Positions 17,286-24,438 of a stretch of DNA of 35,308 nucleotides are shown here, one piece after another. The notes below the pieces were generated by a model. The model saw nothing but the letters and a program-made list of their open reading frames with translations, did not search any database and was not told where the DNA came from. The DNA is taken from NCBI GenBank assembly GCA_017503225.1, contig JAFVTM010000012.1, forward strand, positions 1 through 35,308, read 5' to 3'. This DNA comes from Clostridia bacterium. GTDB taxonomy: Bacteria > Bacillota > Clostridia > Monoglobales > Monoglobaceae. The position numbers were made by a program, and so were the translations under genes. Numbering within the stretch: position 1 is the first letter of the stretch; every line of letters starts with the position of its first letter.

Positions 17286-18056
17286 TTAAATTGTGATGCC
17301 AAAAAATTTGACAGCGTTTTCTCTTGTTTTGCGGACAACCTCGTCTGTTTGGAGTCCTTTGATTTCCGCAATTTTTTCGGCTACCCGGAACACCAAACTG
17401 CTGTCGTTTCTTGTGCCCCGGAAAGGCTCGGGCGCCATATAAGGACAGTCGGTTTCAATAAAGATGCGGTCAAGAGGAATTTCTCTCACAGCTTCAACTG
17501 CACGGCGGGCGTTTTTGAAAGTAACAACACCGGTAAATGAAATGCAAAAGCCCATTTTGATGAGTTCTTTTGCGGTTTCGGCACTCCCTGAAAAACAGTG
17601 GAACACACATTTTTTTATATTCTTTTCACGCAGGATTTCTATGCATTCGCCCTTTGACTCACGGTCGTGAATAATCACGGGCATATCAAGCTCCTTTGCC
17701 AAATCAAGCTGAGCCCGAAACCACTCTTTCTGCACAGTGGGATGTGTGTCATCGTAGTGATAATCAAGACCAATTTCGCCGATGGCAATCACCTTTGGAT
17801 GACGGGAAAGTTCTCTTAAAGTCTCTATATCAGAATTTTGCATAGAATGAGTGCAGCTTGGATGAACGCCGACGGAAGCATATATAAAATCATATTTTTC
17901 TGCAAGGGCAATGGAGACTTTTGAAGACGCTATGTCCGATGCTATATTGTTGAGAAGCCCTACATTTGAGTTCTTGATTTTTTGGATTACTTCGCTGCGG
18001 TCACTGTCAAACATACTGTCATCAAGGTGTGCGTGAGTGTCATATAAAAAATTCAT
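17286..18056 (-). CDS. tatD: TatD family metal-dependent hydrolase / DNase
   Basis: A 256-residue protein of normal TatD length. Motifs are DTHAHLDD (two metal-binding His), VGVHPS, IGEIGLDYHYDDTHPTVQKEWFRAQLDLAKELDMPVIIHDRES, CVFHCFSGSAE, and the last metal aspartate in FIETDCPYMAP. These enzymes act as 3'-5' exonucleases or deoxyribonucleases. The ATG at 18056 is chosen because it has AGAAAGG upstream and gives the canonical MNFLYDTHAH start; the upstream extension would run back through the preceding gene's terminator. The gene may depend on read-through of that terminator. Confidence 0.92.
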   Translation of the reverse strand: MNFLYDTHAHLDDSMFDSDRSEVIQKIKNSNVGLLNNIASDIASSKVSIALAEKYDFIYASVGVHPSCTHSMQNSDIETLRELSRHPKVIAIGEIGLDYHYDDTHPTVQKEWFRAQLDLAKELDMPVIIHDRESKGECIEILREKNIKKCVFHCFSGSAETAKELIKMGFCISFTGVVTFKNARRAVEAVREIPLDRIFIETDCPYMAPEPFRGTRNDSSLVFRVAEKIAEIKGLQTDEVVRKTRENAVKFFGITI

Positions 18057-18078
18057 ACTTTTGCCTTTCTTCTTATTG

Positions 18079-18105
18079 AAAAACCGGGCGGGAAACCCCA
18101 CCCGG
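18079..18105 (-). terminator. terminator after the aminotransferase gene
   Basis: On the minus strand CCGGGTGGG pairs with CCCGCCCGG (18097-18105 with 18084-18092, one G-T pair), loop GTTT, followed by five T. It lies only some 20 bases before the tatD start. Confidence 0.85.
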
Positions 18106-18111
18106 CTCTTT

Positions 18112-19284
18112 TTATTTTAGTTTTTTGATAAAGGTTTCGATGCGGTTTAATGCTTCGTTTATGCTGTTTAAAGAGTATGCATAGGAGCATCTTATATGTC
18201 CTTCTCCGCATTCGCCGAAAGCGGTGCCTGGGATGACTGCAACTTTCATATCATAAAGGAGCTTTTCACAGAAGTCATTTGACGAAAGCCCCGTACTTTT
18301 TATTGACGGGAAAGCATAAAAGGCGCCTTGTGGCTCAAAACAGTCAAGACCCATATCGTTGAAGCCTTTAACAATAATTTTCCTGCGGTTGTCATATTCA
18401 TCTCGCATAACCTCGATGTCATCATCGCCGTTTTTGAGAGCTTCTATAGCTGCATACTGTGCTGTGGTGGGCGCTGACATAATAGCATACTGATGGACCT
18501 TGGTCATCTGTGTGATAATGGCTGGGTGCCCGCAGGCATAACCAAGTCGCCACCCGGTCATAGCATATGCTTTTGAAAATCCGCTTACCACAACGGTGCG
18601 TTCGTACATACCGTCAAGCTCTGCTATTGAAACGTGTTTCATTCCGTAAGTGAGTTCCGAGTAGATTTCGTCACTTAAAACCAGAATGTTTGTATCGCGC
18701 AGAACCTCTGCGATTTTTTCGAGGTCGCTTTTGGTCATTATTGCACCGGTAGGGTTGTTAGGGTAAGGCAACACCAGAACCTTTGTTTTTGGCGTTATAG
18801 CAGCCTTAAGTACATCTGGTGTAAGCTTGAAATTGTCTTCCGCTTTTGTAAGAAGAGGAACGGCCACGCCCCCTGAAAGCTGTGTGATTGGCTTGTAACA
18901 CACAAAGCTTGGCTCAGGAATAAGAACTTCGTCGCCTGGGTTTAATACTGTGCGCAGGAATATATCAATTGCTTCACTGCCGCCTACGGTCACTATTGTC
19001 TGAGTGGCTGCATCATAGTTTAATCTGAAGCGTCTTTTCATGTATTTTGATATTTCTTCGCGGAGTTCCATAAGTCCTCGGTTTGAGGTATAGTGAGTAT
19101 GCCCCTTTTCAAGAGAATATACACCCTCGTGGCGAATATGCCAGGGGGTTACAAAGTCAGGCTCGCCCACACCAAGAGAAATGACATTGTCCATTTCTGC
19201 TGCAATGTCAAAGAATTTTCTTATTCCTGATGGTGGAATGTTTGTGACGGATTGGCTGAGAAAGAGTTCAGGATTAAAGGTCAT
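18112..19284 (-). CDS. PLP-dependent aminotransferase, class I/II (PatA/aspartate family)
   Basis: A 390-residue fold-type I aminotransferase of full length. Visible motifs are SLGVGEPDFVTPWHI, YTSNRGLMELREEISKYM, the cofactor-binding NNPTG (residues 176-180), SDEIYSELTY, the Schiff-base lysine in SGFSKAYAMTGWRLGY (Lys238), and IRCSYAYS near the end with the substrate-binding arginine. It likely moves amino groups between an aspartate or aromatic amino acid and 2-oxoglutarate; the exact substrate cannot be read. It overlaps the Lrp/AsnC gene by four bases, a pairing common in Clostridia, so the regulator probably senses its substrate or product. Confidence 0.92.
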   Translation of the reverse strand: MTFNPELFLSQSVTNIPPSGIRKFFDIAAEMDNVISLGVGEPDFVTPWHIRHEGVYSLEKGHTHYTSNRGLMELREEISKYMKRRFRLNYDAATQTIVTVGGSEAIDIFLRTVLNPGDEVLIPEPSFVCYKPITQLSGGVAVPLLTKAEDNFKLTPDVLKAAITPKTKVLVLPYPNNPTGAIMTKSDLEKIAEVLRDTNILVLSDEIYSELTYGMKHVSIAELDGMYERTVVVSGFSKAYAMTGWRLGYACGHPAIITQMTKVHQYAIMSAPTTAQYAAIEALKNGDDDIEVMRDEYDNRRKIIVKGFNDMGLDCFEPQGAFYAFPSIKSTGLSSNDFCEKLLYDMKVAVIPGTAFGECGEGHIRCSYAYSLNSINEALNRIETFIKKLK

Positions 19285-19781
19285 ATGGAAATAACCTCCC
19301 TGGTATCTTCATCGTCTCCTACAAAGACAGAACCGCCTTCTTTGTATATCTTAAGGACAAAGTGGGTTGCTGTACTGAGCACGCCCTCCATAGAGGCGAG
19401 CTGTTCGGTTACAAAAAGAGAAATGTCGCTTATGCTCTCACCTTCAACGGTGACCCCAAAGTCATAGCTTCCGCTCATAAGATTTAAGCATTTAACCTGC
19501 GGATATTGATAAATACGTTCAGCCAAACGGTTGAAACCATTGTGACGCTGTGGTGTTACTTTGAGTTCTATGTATGCTGAAACAACATTTCGTTCAGGGA
19601 CTTTATTCCAATTCACAATGGCACCATAGCCAAGGATAACGCCATCTTTTTCAAGCTGATCAATGGCAGCTCCGGCCTCTTTGACCGTCATATCCATCAT
19701 TGTGGCTATCTGTTCCAAAGAAAGTCTGCAGTTGTTGTGAAGAATGTCAACTAATTTTTTTGCGTTTTTGATTTTGCTCAT
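19281..19781 (-). CDS. Lrp/AsnC family transcriptional regulator
   Basis: A 166-residue protein with an N-terminal winged helix (residues about 1-60: LSLEQIATMMDMTVKEAGAAI then LEKDGVILGYGAIVNW) and a C-terminal RAM ligand domain (AYIELKVTPQR, VKCLNLMSGSYDFGVTVEGES). Such proteins bind amino acids and form octamers on DNA. The gene has GGGAGG before ATG and its stop overlaps the start of the aminotransferase gene (ATGA). A 21-bp perfect palindrome at 19800-19820, between promoter and start codon, is a likely self-binding site. Confidence 0.92.
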   Translation of the reverse strand: MSKIKNAKKLVDILHNNCRLSLEQIATMMDMTVKEAGAAIDQLEKDGVILGYGAIVNWNKVPERNVVSAYIELKVTPQRHNGFNRLAERIYQYPQVKCLNLMSGSYDFGVTVEGESISDISLFVTEQLASMEGVLSTATHFVLKIYKEGGSVFVGDDEDTREVISI

Positions 19782-19799
19782 AATTCTTACCTCCCGAAG

Positions 19800-19820
19800 T
19801 ATGCATAAATTTTATGCATA
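19800..19820. promoter_or_regulatory. 21-bp palindromic operator candidate of the Lrp-aminotransferase operon
   Basis: Half-sites TATGCATAAA (19800-19809) and TTTATGCATA (19811-19820) mirror each other exactly around one central base. The site lies downstream of the predicted start of transcription, where a bound regulator would repress. Confidence 0.7.
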
Positions 19821-19838
19821 TTTTTATAGCTCGTCCAC

Positions 19839-19867
19839 ATTATACCATTTACTCTGAAAATAGTCAA
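19839..19867 (-). promoter_or_regulatory. promoter of the Lrp-aminotransferase operon
   Basis: On the minus strand TTGACT (19867-19862) and a perfect TATAAT (19844-19839) are separated by 17 bases. Transcription would start near 19832, just before the palindrome. Confidence 0.85.
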
Positions 19868-19925
19868 CGAACATCGAGGAAATAAAATGAAGAAGATGTC
19901 CTAAAACAACAAAAATCCCTTGATT

Positions 19926-19953
19926 TTTACAAGGAAATAGTGTAAAATATAAT
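19926..19953 (+). promoter_or_regulatory. promoter candidate of the M23 peptidase operon
   Basis: TTTACA at 19926-19931, 16 bases, then a perfect TATAAT at 19948-19953. Transcription would start near 19960 and give a leader of about 265 bases that includes both hairpin units. A second TATAAT at 20013-20018 has no good partner at -35. Confidence 0.55.
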
Positions 19954-20024
19954 AGATTGTAACAAAAATTTAACAATATATTTAAAATAGGTTAATTTTT
20001 TATTTATATAATTATAATCAATGT

Positions 20025-20098
20025 CGTAGGAAACGGCAGAAAGCCGTTTCAAGCGGAATGAATTCCGCAACTTTCAAAACAAGGGTTTGAAAGCTACG
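20025..20098. repeat. four-way-junction hairpin unit 1
   Basis: CGTAG (20025-20029) pairs with CTACG (20094-20098) and encloses three hairpins: GAAACGGC/GCCGTTTC (20030-20037 with 20043-20050, loop AGAAA), GCGGAA/TTCCGC (20053-20058 with 20063-20068, loop TGAA) and CTTTCAAA/TTTGAAAG (20071-20078 with 20086-20093). Hairpins touch the closing stem directly and are joined by two AA linkers. All stems are perfect. No known riboswitch signature was recognised. Confidence 0.75.
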
Positions 20099-20113
20099 CT
20101 TGATTGCAATAAA

Positions 20114-20189
20114 GTCGGCTTGTGAAAACTGTGTTTTCACAATAGTTTGCTAAAATTAGCAAACGGAAACATTAAAATGTTTCACCGAC
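20114..20189. repeat. four-way-junction hairpin unit 2
   Basis: GTCGG (20114-20118) pairs with CCGAC (20185-20189) and encloses three hairpins: TTGTGAAAAC/GTTTTCACAA (20120-20129 with 20133-20142, loop TGT), GTTTGCTA/TAGCAAAC (20145-20152 with 20157-20164) and GAAACAT/ATGTTTC (20166-20172 with 20177-20183). The plan is the same as unit 1 but the stem sequences differ. It ends 36 bases before the M23 gene. With unit 1 it accounts for the rest of the 444-base gap between divergent genes. Confidence 0.75.
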
Positions 20190-20225
20190 AATTATTATAA
20201 AAAACGGTGCTAAAGAGGTGATTTT

Positions 20226-21749
20226 TTGAATTTAAAAAACGAAACGGAAGCGCAAATAGTTTTTATTTCTGAAAAAGTGAAATCGTTACATTCAAAGTTT
20301 TTTGATTTTTGTGAAAATATAGGTGAAAAAGTTTTAAATCCTTTCGAAAGAAAAAACGGACACAGACTCCCGTCGGAAGAAATGCTTGAATACAAAAAAA
20401 GTGTCAAAACTTTGTGGAGAGAGTCCGGACGCAAAATTTTAAGTACGGCGGCGACTGCCCTTGCTATTATTGCGATGTGCACCGTGGTAAACCTTTTGGG
20501 CTGGAGCCTTGGATATGAGGTTATTGTGGACGGCGAAAATATTGGTATGGTTACTGACAAAGCCGTTGTCGATGACGCGATATGCGAAACCCGTGATGAG
20601 ATCAAGATTTATCTTGGCGATGCATCATACAGCAAAGAGCCGGTTTTCGTCCGCAGGATTGTTGACGAAAAAACCCTCAGCACAAAAGACGACCTAAAGC
20701 GTGCACTACTTTCCAATGTGGATATGATGGTTGAAGCATATGGGGTATATATTGACGGAAAGCTCGCTCTTGGCGTTTCAAGTGCTGATGCTGCTGAATG
20801 GGTTTTTGCAAACTATAAAAAGAAATTCGCAGGCGAAGAAATAGCGGAGGATATGTCTGTTGATTTTTGCGAGAAAATTGACGTCAAGAAGGAATTTCTT
20901 CATATCGCCTTGCTCAATACCCCTGAGGAAGCCCTTGAAAGCCTTTCGGGGAATACAAAAGAGCTTACGTCATATACCGTCGAGGACAATGACAGCTTGT
21001 GGAGTATAGCAAAAAAATACGATACAACTGTTGAACATATTCTTGCTATGAATGATGAGATAACCGAGAACATAAAGGCAGGAATGGTAATAAAGGTTGA
21101 GGAAGCAGTTCCCCTCCTTTCTGTACGCACTGTGCAGACCGTGTCTCTTGTGGAGCCGGTTCCCTATACTGTGGAAAAAATAAAGGATGACAGCCTTTAT
21201 GAAGGCAGAACAGAAGTGAAACAAAGCGGTGTTGACGGCAGTGCCAAGATTCTTGCCCGTGTTACTAAAATTAACGGCAAAGAAGTTCAAAAAGACGTGC
21301 TTGAGAGTGAAACCTTATCCTCACCTGTTACTCAGATTGAAAAAATAGGAACAAAAAAACGTCCTGCTACCACCGGGTCAGGGACATTTATTTCTCCCAC
21401 TTTTGGAACACTCTCGTCACGTTATGGTGGAAGATGGGGAAGACAGCATACAGGGATTGATATTGCAGGAAGCTATAATTCGGCAATTAAGGCGGCAGAT
21501 GGCGGGAAAGTTATTTTTGCCGGCTGGATGTCGGGATATGGAAATTACGTGGTTATTGACCACGAAAACGGCTATCAGACAGGTTATGGTCATTGCGCTT
21601 CCCTTACAGTCAGCGAGGGTGACAGAGTGGCAAAAGGCGACATAATCGCGAAAATGGGAAATACCGGACGAAGCACCGGAACGCATCTTCATTTTGAAGT
21701 GAAAAAGAACGGGGAGTTTGTAAACCCCTTGAAATACGTAGGATATTGA
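20226..21749 (+). CDS. membrane-anchored M23 metallopeptidase with LysM and G5 domains
   Basis: A 507-residue wall enzyme. Residues 1-70 are cytoplasmic and charged, a membrane segment follows at about 71-95, then an extracellular helical part, a LysM domain (about 248-295, YTVEDNDSLWSIAKKYDTTVEHILAMND), a G5 domain (about 300-378) and an M23 peptidase (about 385-507) with zinc ligands in HTGIDIAG (His near 408) and HLHFEV (near 486). It should cut peptidoglycan cross-links. The start is TTG at 20226, set by AAGAGGTG five bases upstream; no ATG fits. A WalR-like regulator follows 25 bases later, in keeping with WalR control of wall hydrolases elsewhere. Confidence 0.9.
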   Translation: MNLKNETEAQIVFISEKVKSLHSKFFDFCENIGEKVLNPFERKNGHRLPSEEMLEYKKSVKTLWRESGRKILSTAATALAIIAMCTVVNLLGWSLGYEVIVDGENIGMVTDKAVVDDAICETRDEIKIYLGDASYSKEPVFVRRIVDEKTLSTKDDLKRALLSNVDMMVEAYGVYIDGKLALGVSSADAAEWVFANYKKKFAGEEIAEDMSVDFCEKIDVKKEFLHIALLNTPEEALESLSGNTKELTSYTVEDNDSLWSIAKKYDTTVEHILAMNDEITENIKAGMVIKVEEAVPLLSVRTVQTVSLVEPVPYTVEKIKDDSLYEGRTEVKQSGVDGSAKILARVTKINGKEVQKDVLESETLSSPVTQIEKIGTKKRPATTGSGTFISPTFGTLSSRYGGRWGRQHTGIDIAGSYNSAIKAADGGKVIFAGWMSGYGNYVVIDHENGYQTGYGHCASLTVSEGDRVAKGDIIAKMGNTGRSTGTHLHFEVKKNGEFVNPLKYVGY

Positions 21750-21774
21750 TTTTTTACCCAAGGAGGGCGAAAAA

Positions 21775-22470
21775 ATGAGTAAAAAAATACTTATAGTTGA
21801 CGACGAAAAACCAATTGTTGAAATACTTAAAATAAATCTTCAGAAAGAGGGCTATGAAACACTTGAAGCCTTTGATGGTGAGGCGGCGGTGAATATTGCT
21901 ATGCAGGAAGAACCTGACCTTATACTGCTTGATGTTATGCTTCCAAAGCTTGATGGTTTTTCGGTTCTCAAGAAAATTCGCGAGAAATCTTCTGTGCCGA
22001 TTCTGATGCTTACTGCACGCGAAGAAGAATTTGACAAGGTTCTGGGACTTGAGCTTGGTGCTGACGATTATATAACAAAGCCTTTCAGCATCCGAGAGCT
22101 TATGGCAAGGGTAAAGGCGCATATGAGAAGAACAGAAACGGCTTTCCAGGACAAACAGGAAAAGTCAGCGGATAAGCTTGAAATCGGTTCTTTTGTGTTT
22201 GATTACAACAGATATGAGCTTTACAAAAACGGAGAGCATATCGAAATCACTATCAGGGAATTTGAACTGATAAAGTTCCTGGCAAGCCAGCCAAATAAGG
22301 TTTTTTCACGGCAGAGCCTTTTGGAGAGTGTCTGGGGATATGAATATTACGGCGACGACAGAACTGTCGATGTTACAGTAAGGCGTCTTCGTGAGAAAGT
22401 TGAGGATGACCCGTCAGAACCACGTTACATAATGACAAAGCGTGGCGTGGGTTATTATTTCCAACCCTGA
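21775..22470 (+). CDS. OmpR/PhoB-type response regulator, WalR (YycF)-like, no adjacent kinase
   Basis: A 231-residue response regulator. The receiver (1-120) has acidic Asp9/Asp10, phosphoacceptor Asp53 (LILLDVMLP), and Lys in TKPF; the winged helix (about 135-231) includes ITIREFELIKFLASQPNKVFSR and DRTVDVTVRRLREKVEDDP. The opening MSKKILIVDDEKPIVEILKINLQKEGYE and the neighbouring rlmH recall WalR of the Bacillus walRKHIJ-rlmH region. Here walK, H, I and J are absent between it and rlmH. AAGGAGGGCG precedes ATG. A kinase elsewhere, or the one at 26798, may serve it. Confidence 0.85.
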   Translation: MSKKILIVDDEKPIVEILKINLQKEGYETLEAFDGEAAVNIAMQEEPDLILLDVMLPKLDGFSVLKKIREKSSVPILMLTAREEEFDKVLGLELGADDYITKPFSIRELMARVKAHMRRTETAFQDKQEKSADKLEIGSFVFDYNRYELYKNGEHIEITIREFELIKFLASQPNKVFSRQSLLESVWGYEYYGDDRTVDVTVRRLREKVEDDPSEPRYIMTKRGVGYYFQP

Positions 22471-22952
22471 TGCTCAGCGTTACAATTCTTGCTGTGGGGA
22501 AAATGAAAGAAAAGTTTCTTACCGATGCGGTTAACGAATATGCAAAAAGACTTTCGGCTTATTGTAAGTTTGATGTGGTGGAGGTAAGGGACGAAAAAAC
22601 TCCTGAAAACCCAACTGAGACCGAAAAGAATATGATACTCGACCGCGAGGCAGAACAAATTTTGCAGAAAATCCCAAAAGGTGCCAAGGTTGTCTCTTTG
22701 TGCGTTGAGGGAAAACAGATGTCGTCACACAAGTTTGCTGATATGATTTCTGATTTTACGGTGAAAGGCTGCAGCAAAATTGTTTTTGTAATAGGCGGCT
22801 CAATGGGGCTTTCGGAAAAGGTAAAAAAGATTTCAGATATAAGGCTCAGTTTTTCAGAAATGACATTTCCGCATATGCTGATGAGGGTTATTCTTGCAGA
22901 ACAGCTTTATCGCGGGTTTACCATTTTAAATGGAAAGACCTATCATAAATAA
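22470..22952 (+). CDS. rlmH: RlmH, 23S rRNA (pseudouridine1915-N3)-methyltransferase
   Basis: A 160-residue SPOUT methyltransferase of the usual length. Signs are the MLSVTILAVGKMKEKFLTDAVNEYAKRL opening, FVIGGSMGLSEKV, LSFSEMTFPHMLMRVILAEQLYR and the typical final YHK. It methylates pseudouridine 1915 in helix 69 of 23S rRNA. Its ATG overlaps the stop of the response regulator by one base (TGATG) and no ribosome site is seen, so translation is coupled. A strong terminator follows, ending the M23-regulator-rlmH unit. Confidence 0.96.
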   Translation: MLSVTILAVGKMKEKFLTDAVNEYAKRLSAYCKFDVVEVRDEKTPENPTETEKNMILDREAEQILQKIPKGAKVVSLCVEGKQMSSHKFADMISDFTVKGCSKIVFVIGGSMGLSEKVKKISDIRLSFSEMTFPHMLMRVILAEQLYRGFTILNGKTYHK

Positions 22953-22957
22953 AAAAT

Positions 22958-22981
22958 CGCCACAGACTTGTGGCGTTTTTT
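22958..22981 (+). terminator. terminator of the M23-regulator-rlmH operon
   Basis: CGCCACA (22958-22964) pairs with TGTGGCG (22969-22975), loop GACT, followed by six T. Confidence 0.9.
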
Positions 22982-22991
22982 ATAAAATCAC

Positions 22992-23022
22992 AAAAAAAAG
23001 ACCACCAAGGTTCTTGGTGGTC
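22992..23022 (-). terminator. terminator of the G5/3D-domain gene
   Basis: A perfect ten-base stem (GACCACCAAG, 23000-23009, with CTTGGTGGTC, 23013-23022), loop of three; the A-run at 22992-22999 gives eight T on the minus strand. Confidence 0.9.
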
Positions 23023-23035
23023 AAAATAAGTTTTT

Positions 23036-24118
23036 TTAGTTCAGAATATAAACTTTCATTGGACGTCTGCCAAAGCTTATGGCTTCGCCTCGTGTGTTGT
23101 AACAAAGGTCTATGCGGTTGCCTTTTATGGCACCGCCAGTATCTGCGGCGATTGCTGTGCCATAAACGTAAGAGCCGTCAAGACTCTCGATATAAAGCTT
23201 TGTTCCAAGTGGAATAATGCTTGGGTCAACTGCCACAATTCCGTAACCTGCACGTCTGCCTGTTGCTGTAATGCCATAGGCGGGATGTGAAGGAGCTTTT
23301 CCGCAGCTTGATGCGTCATAAGCGGTTGCATTCACTGTGAGAACTCTGCTGTATGAAAGGCTGCCGCTACGTGAAGTGGTGACTGTACCTGCTGATGCGA
23401 TTGTGTAACTGTAGATGGTCTTTCTTGGACCAACTTCAGTAATCTGTGCAACAGCATCGCGGATAACTTCTTCTTTGACAACTTCGCGTTTTACTTCTTT
23501 GCCGTCTTCATAGAAGATTTTGTAAGAAACCTTTTTTTCACCGGGAGCACCCTTTGATACAACTTTGCGGGCACCTGTTGCCAAAGCTTTGTTTTCACGC
23601 TGTGTACTTTCGTAAGGAATTTCTTCGATAGCCTCGATGGTTTCTTCTTTTGTACGGATAAGTGTAATCTCGTCAAACTCTGAAACCTTTGCGGTATACT
23701 GAGGAGTGGTTTTGTCGGTTTCTTTGGCGTTGTAACCAAGCTCGTTCAAAATTTCACCGACAGTACGGCGTGTTGCCACGTGGAGAGTGGTTTTTCCCTT
23801 TTCAGTAACACTGACGTTAAACGCTCTGTATATTTCAATTTTCATGCTGTCTTTGAGCTTATCAGTTGGCTGCACGTTCATTTTATCACGAGTGCCAAGT
23901 TTGATGTTTTCAGCTTTCAAGACATCTTCAACATATCGATTAAATGTAATAACTTGTTTTGCGGAATTTCCCCCGTCAATGATTGTTATTTGTTTGCACA
24001 TTACAGACACAGTGCATATAACAGCGACTGCAACAACTGCAAAAACTGATGACAAAAGGATGTTCCGTTTGGCTGATGAGGACATGTTAAGCATTCTATC
24101 CTTCAGACCATTCAGCAT
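23036..24118 (-). CDS. YabE-like surface protein with DUF348, G5 and 3D domains
   Basis: A 360-residue protein. After an N-terminal membrane segment (about residues 20-42) come two DUF348-type repeats (ITFNRYVEDVLKAENIKLG; TTLHVATRRTVGEILNELGYN), a G5 domain (about 160-235, ending EEVIRDAVAQITEVGPR) and a C-terminal 3D domain (about 265-360) with the three aspartates in VAVDPS, AADTGG and NRIDLCY. This is the layout of Bacillus YabE and relatives of Rpf/Sps proteins, which act on peptidoglycan glycan strands. ATG at 24118 follows GAGGTG by five bases; the TTG just before it is rejected. Confidence 0.9.
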   Translation of the reverse strand: MLNGLKDRMLNMSSSAKRNILLSSVFAVVAVAVICTVSVMCKQITIIDGGNSAKQVITFNRYVEDVLKAENIKLGTRDKMNVQPTDKLKDSMKIEIYRAFNVSVTEKGKTTLHVATRRTVGEILNELGYNAKETDKTTPQYTAKVSEFDEITLIRTKEETIEAIEEIPYESTQRENKALATGARKVVSKGAPGEKKVSYKIFYEDGKEVKREVVKEEVIRDAVAQITEVGPRKTIYSYTIASAGTVTTSRSGSLSYSRVLTVNATAYDASSCGKAPSHPAYGITATGRRAGYGIVAVDPSIIPLGTKLYIESLDGSYVYGTAIAADTGGAIKGNRIDLCYNTRGEAISFGRRPMKVYILN

Positions 24119-24174
24119 CAAATCACCTCTGCTTTTCTTGAATTTTGCCTCCCCGGTGGGGTGAGACGGTTACC

Positions 24175-24204
24175 ATTATACACAAATTTTTGGCATAAAG
24201 TCAA
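24175..24204 (-). promoter_or_regulatory. promoter of the YabE-like gene
   Basis: On the minus strand TTGACT (24204-24199), 18 bases, and a perfect TATAAT (24180-24175). The leader contains a small CCCC/GGGG hairpin. The rest of the 320-base gap up to 24438 holds only a short tandem repeat and the trmN6 ribosome site. Confidence 0.75.
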
Positions 24205-24288
24205 ATTTGATTATCTTGAAATAACCCAAATTAACCTTTTTAATTTTGGAAAAGAGGACTTCAAAAAGTGAAACATTTCAAAATACTC

Positions 24289-24318
24289 TTGTTTTCTCTT
24301 GTTTTCTCTCGTTTTCTC
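24289..24318 (+). repeat. three tandem copies of a 10-bp unit
   Basis: TTGTTTTCTC occurs at 24289-24298 and 24299-24308, then TCGTTTTCTC at 24309-24318. The repeat lies in the gap between the YabE-like gene and trmN6. Confidence 0.8.
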
Positions 24319-24438
24319 CGATTCAAAAGGCTGATTTTCCAAAAATTTACAAAATGCGACGCCATAAAATTTGTGATTTTCTTTAAATACATTGTAGTCA
24401 CTCATGGACAAATTTATTCCAGAAAAAGGAAAAGAAAT

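Noticed and set aside
20025-20189. CRISPR array or c-di-AMP riboswitch as explanation of the hairpins
   Set aside because: There are no identical repeats with spacers, and no conserved riboswitch core such as the GG-rich motifs of the ydaO class was found.
24268-24438. A longer trmN6 start adding 57 residues
   Set aside because: The extension is translated from low-complexity sequence including a 10-bp tandem repeat, lacks a ribosome site, and the family starts near 24439.
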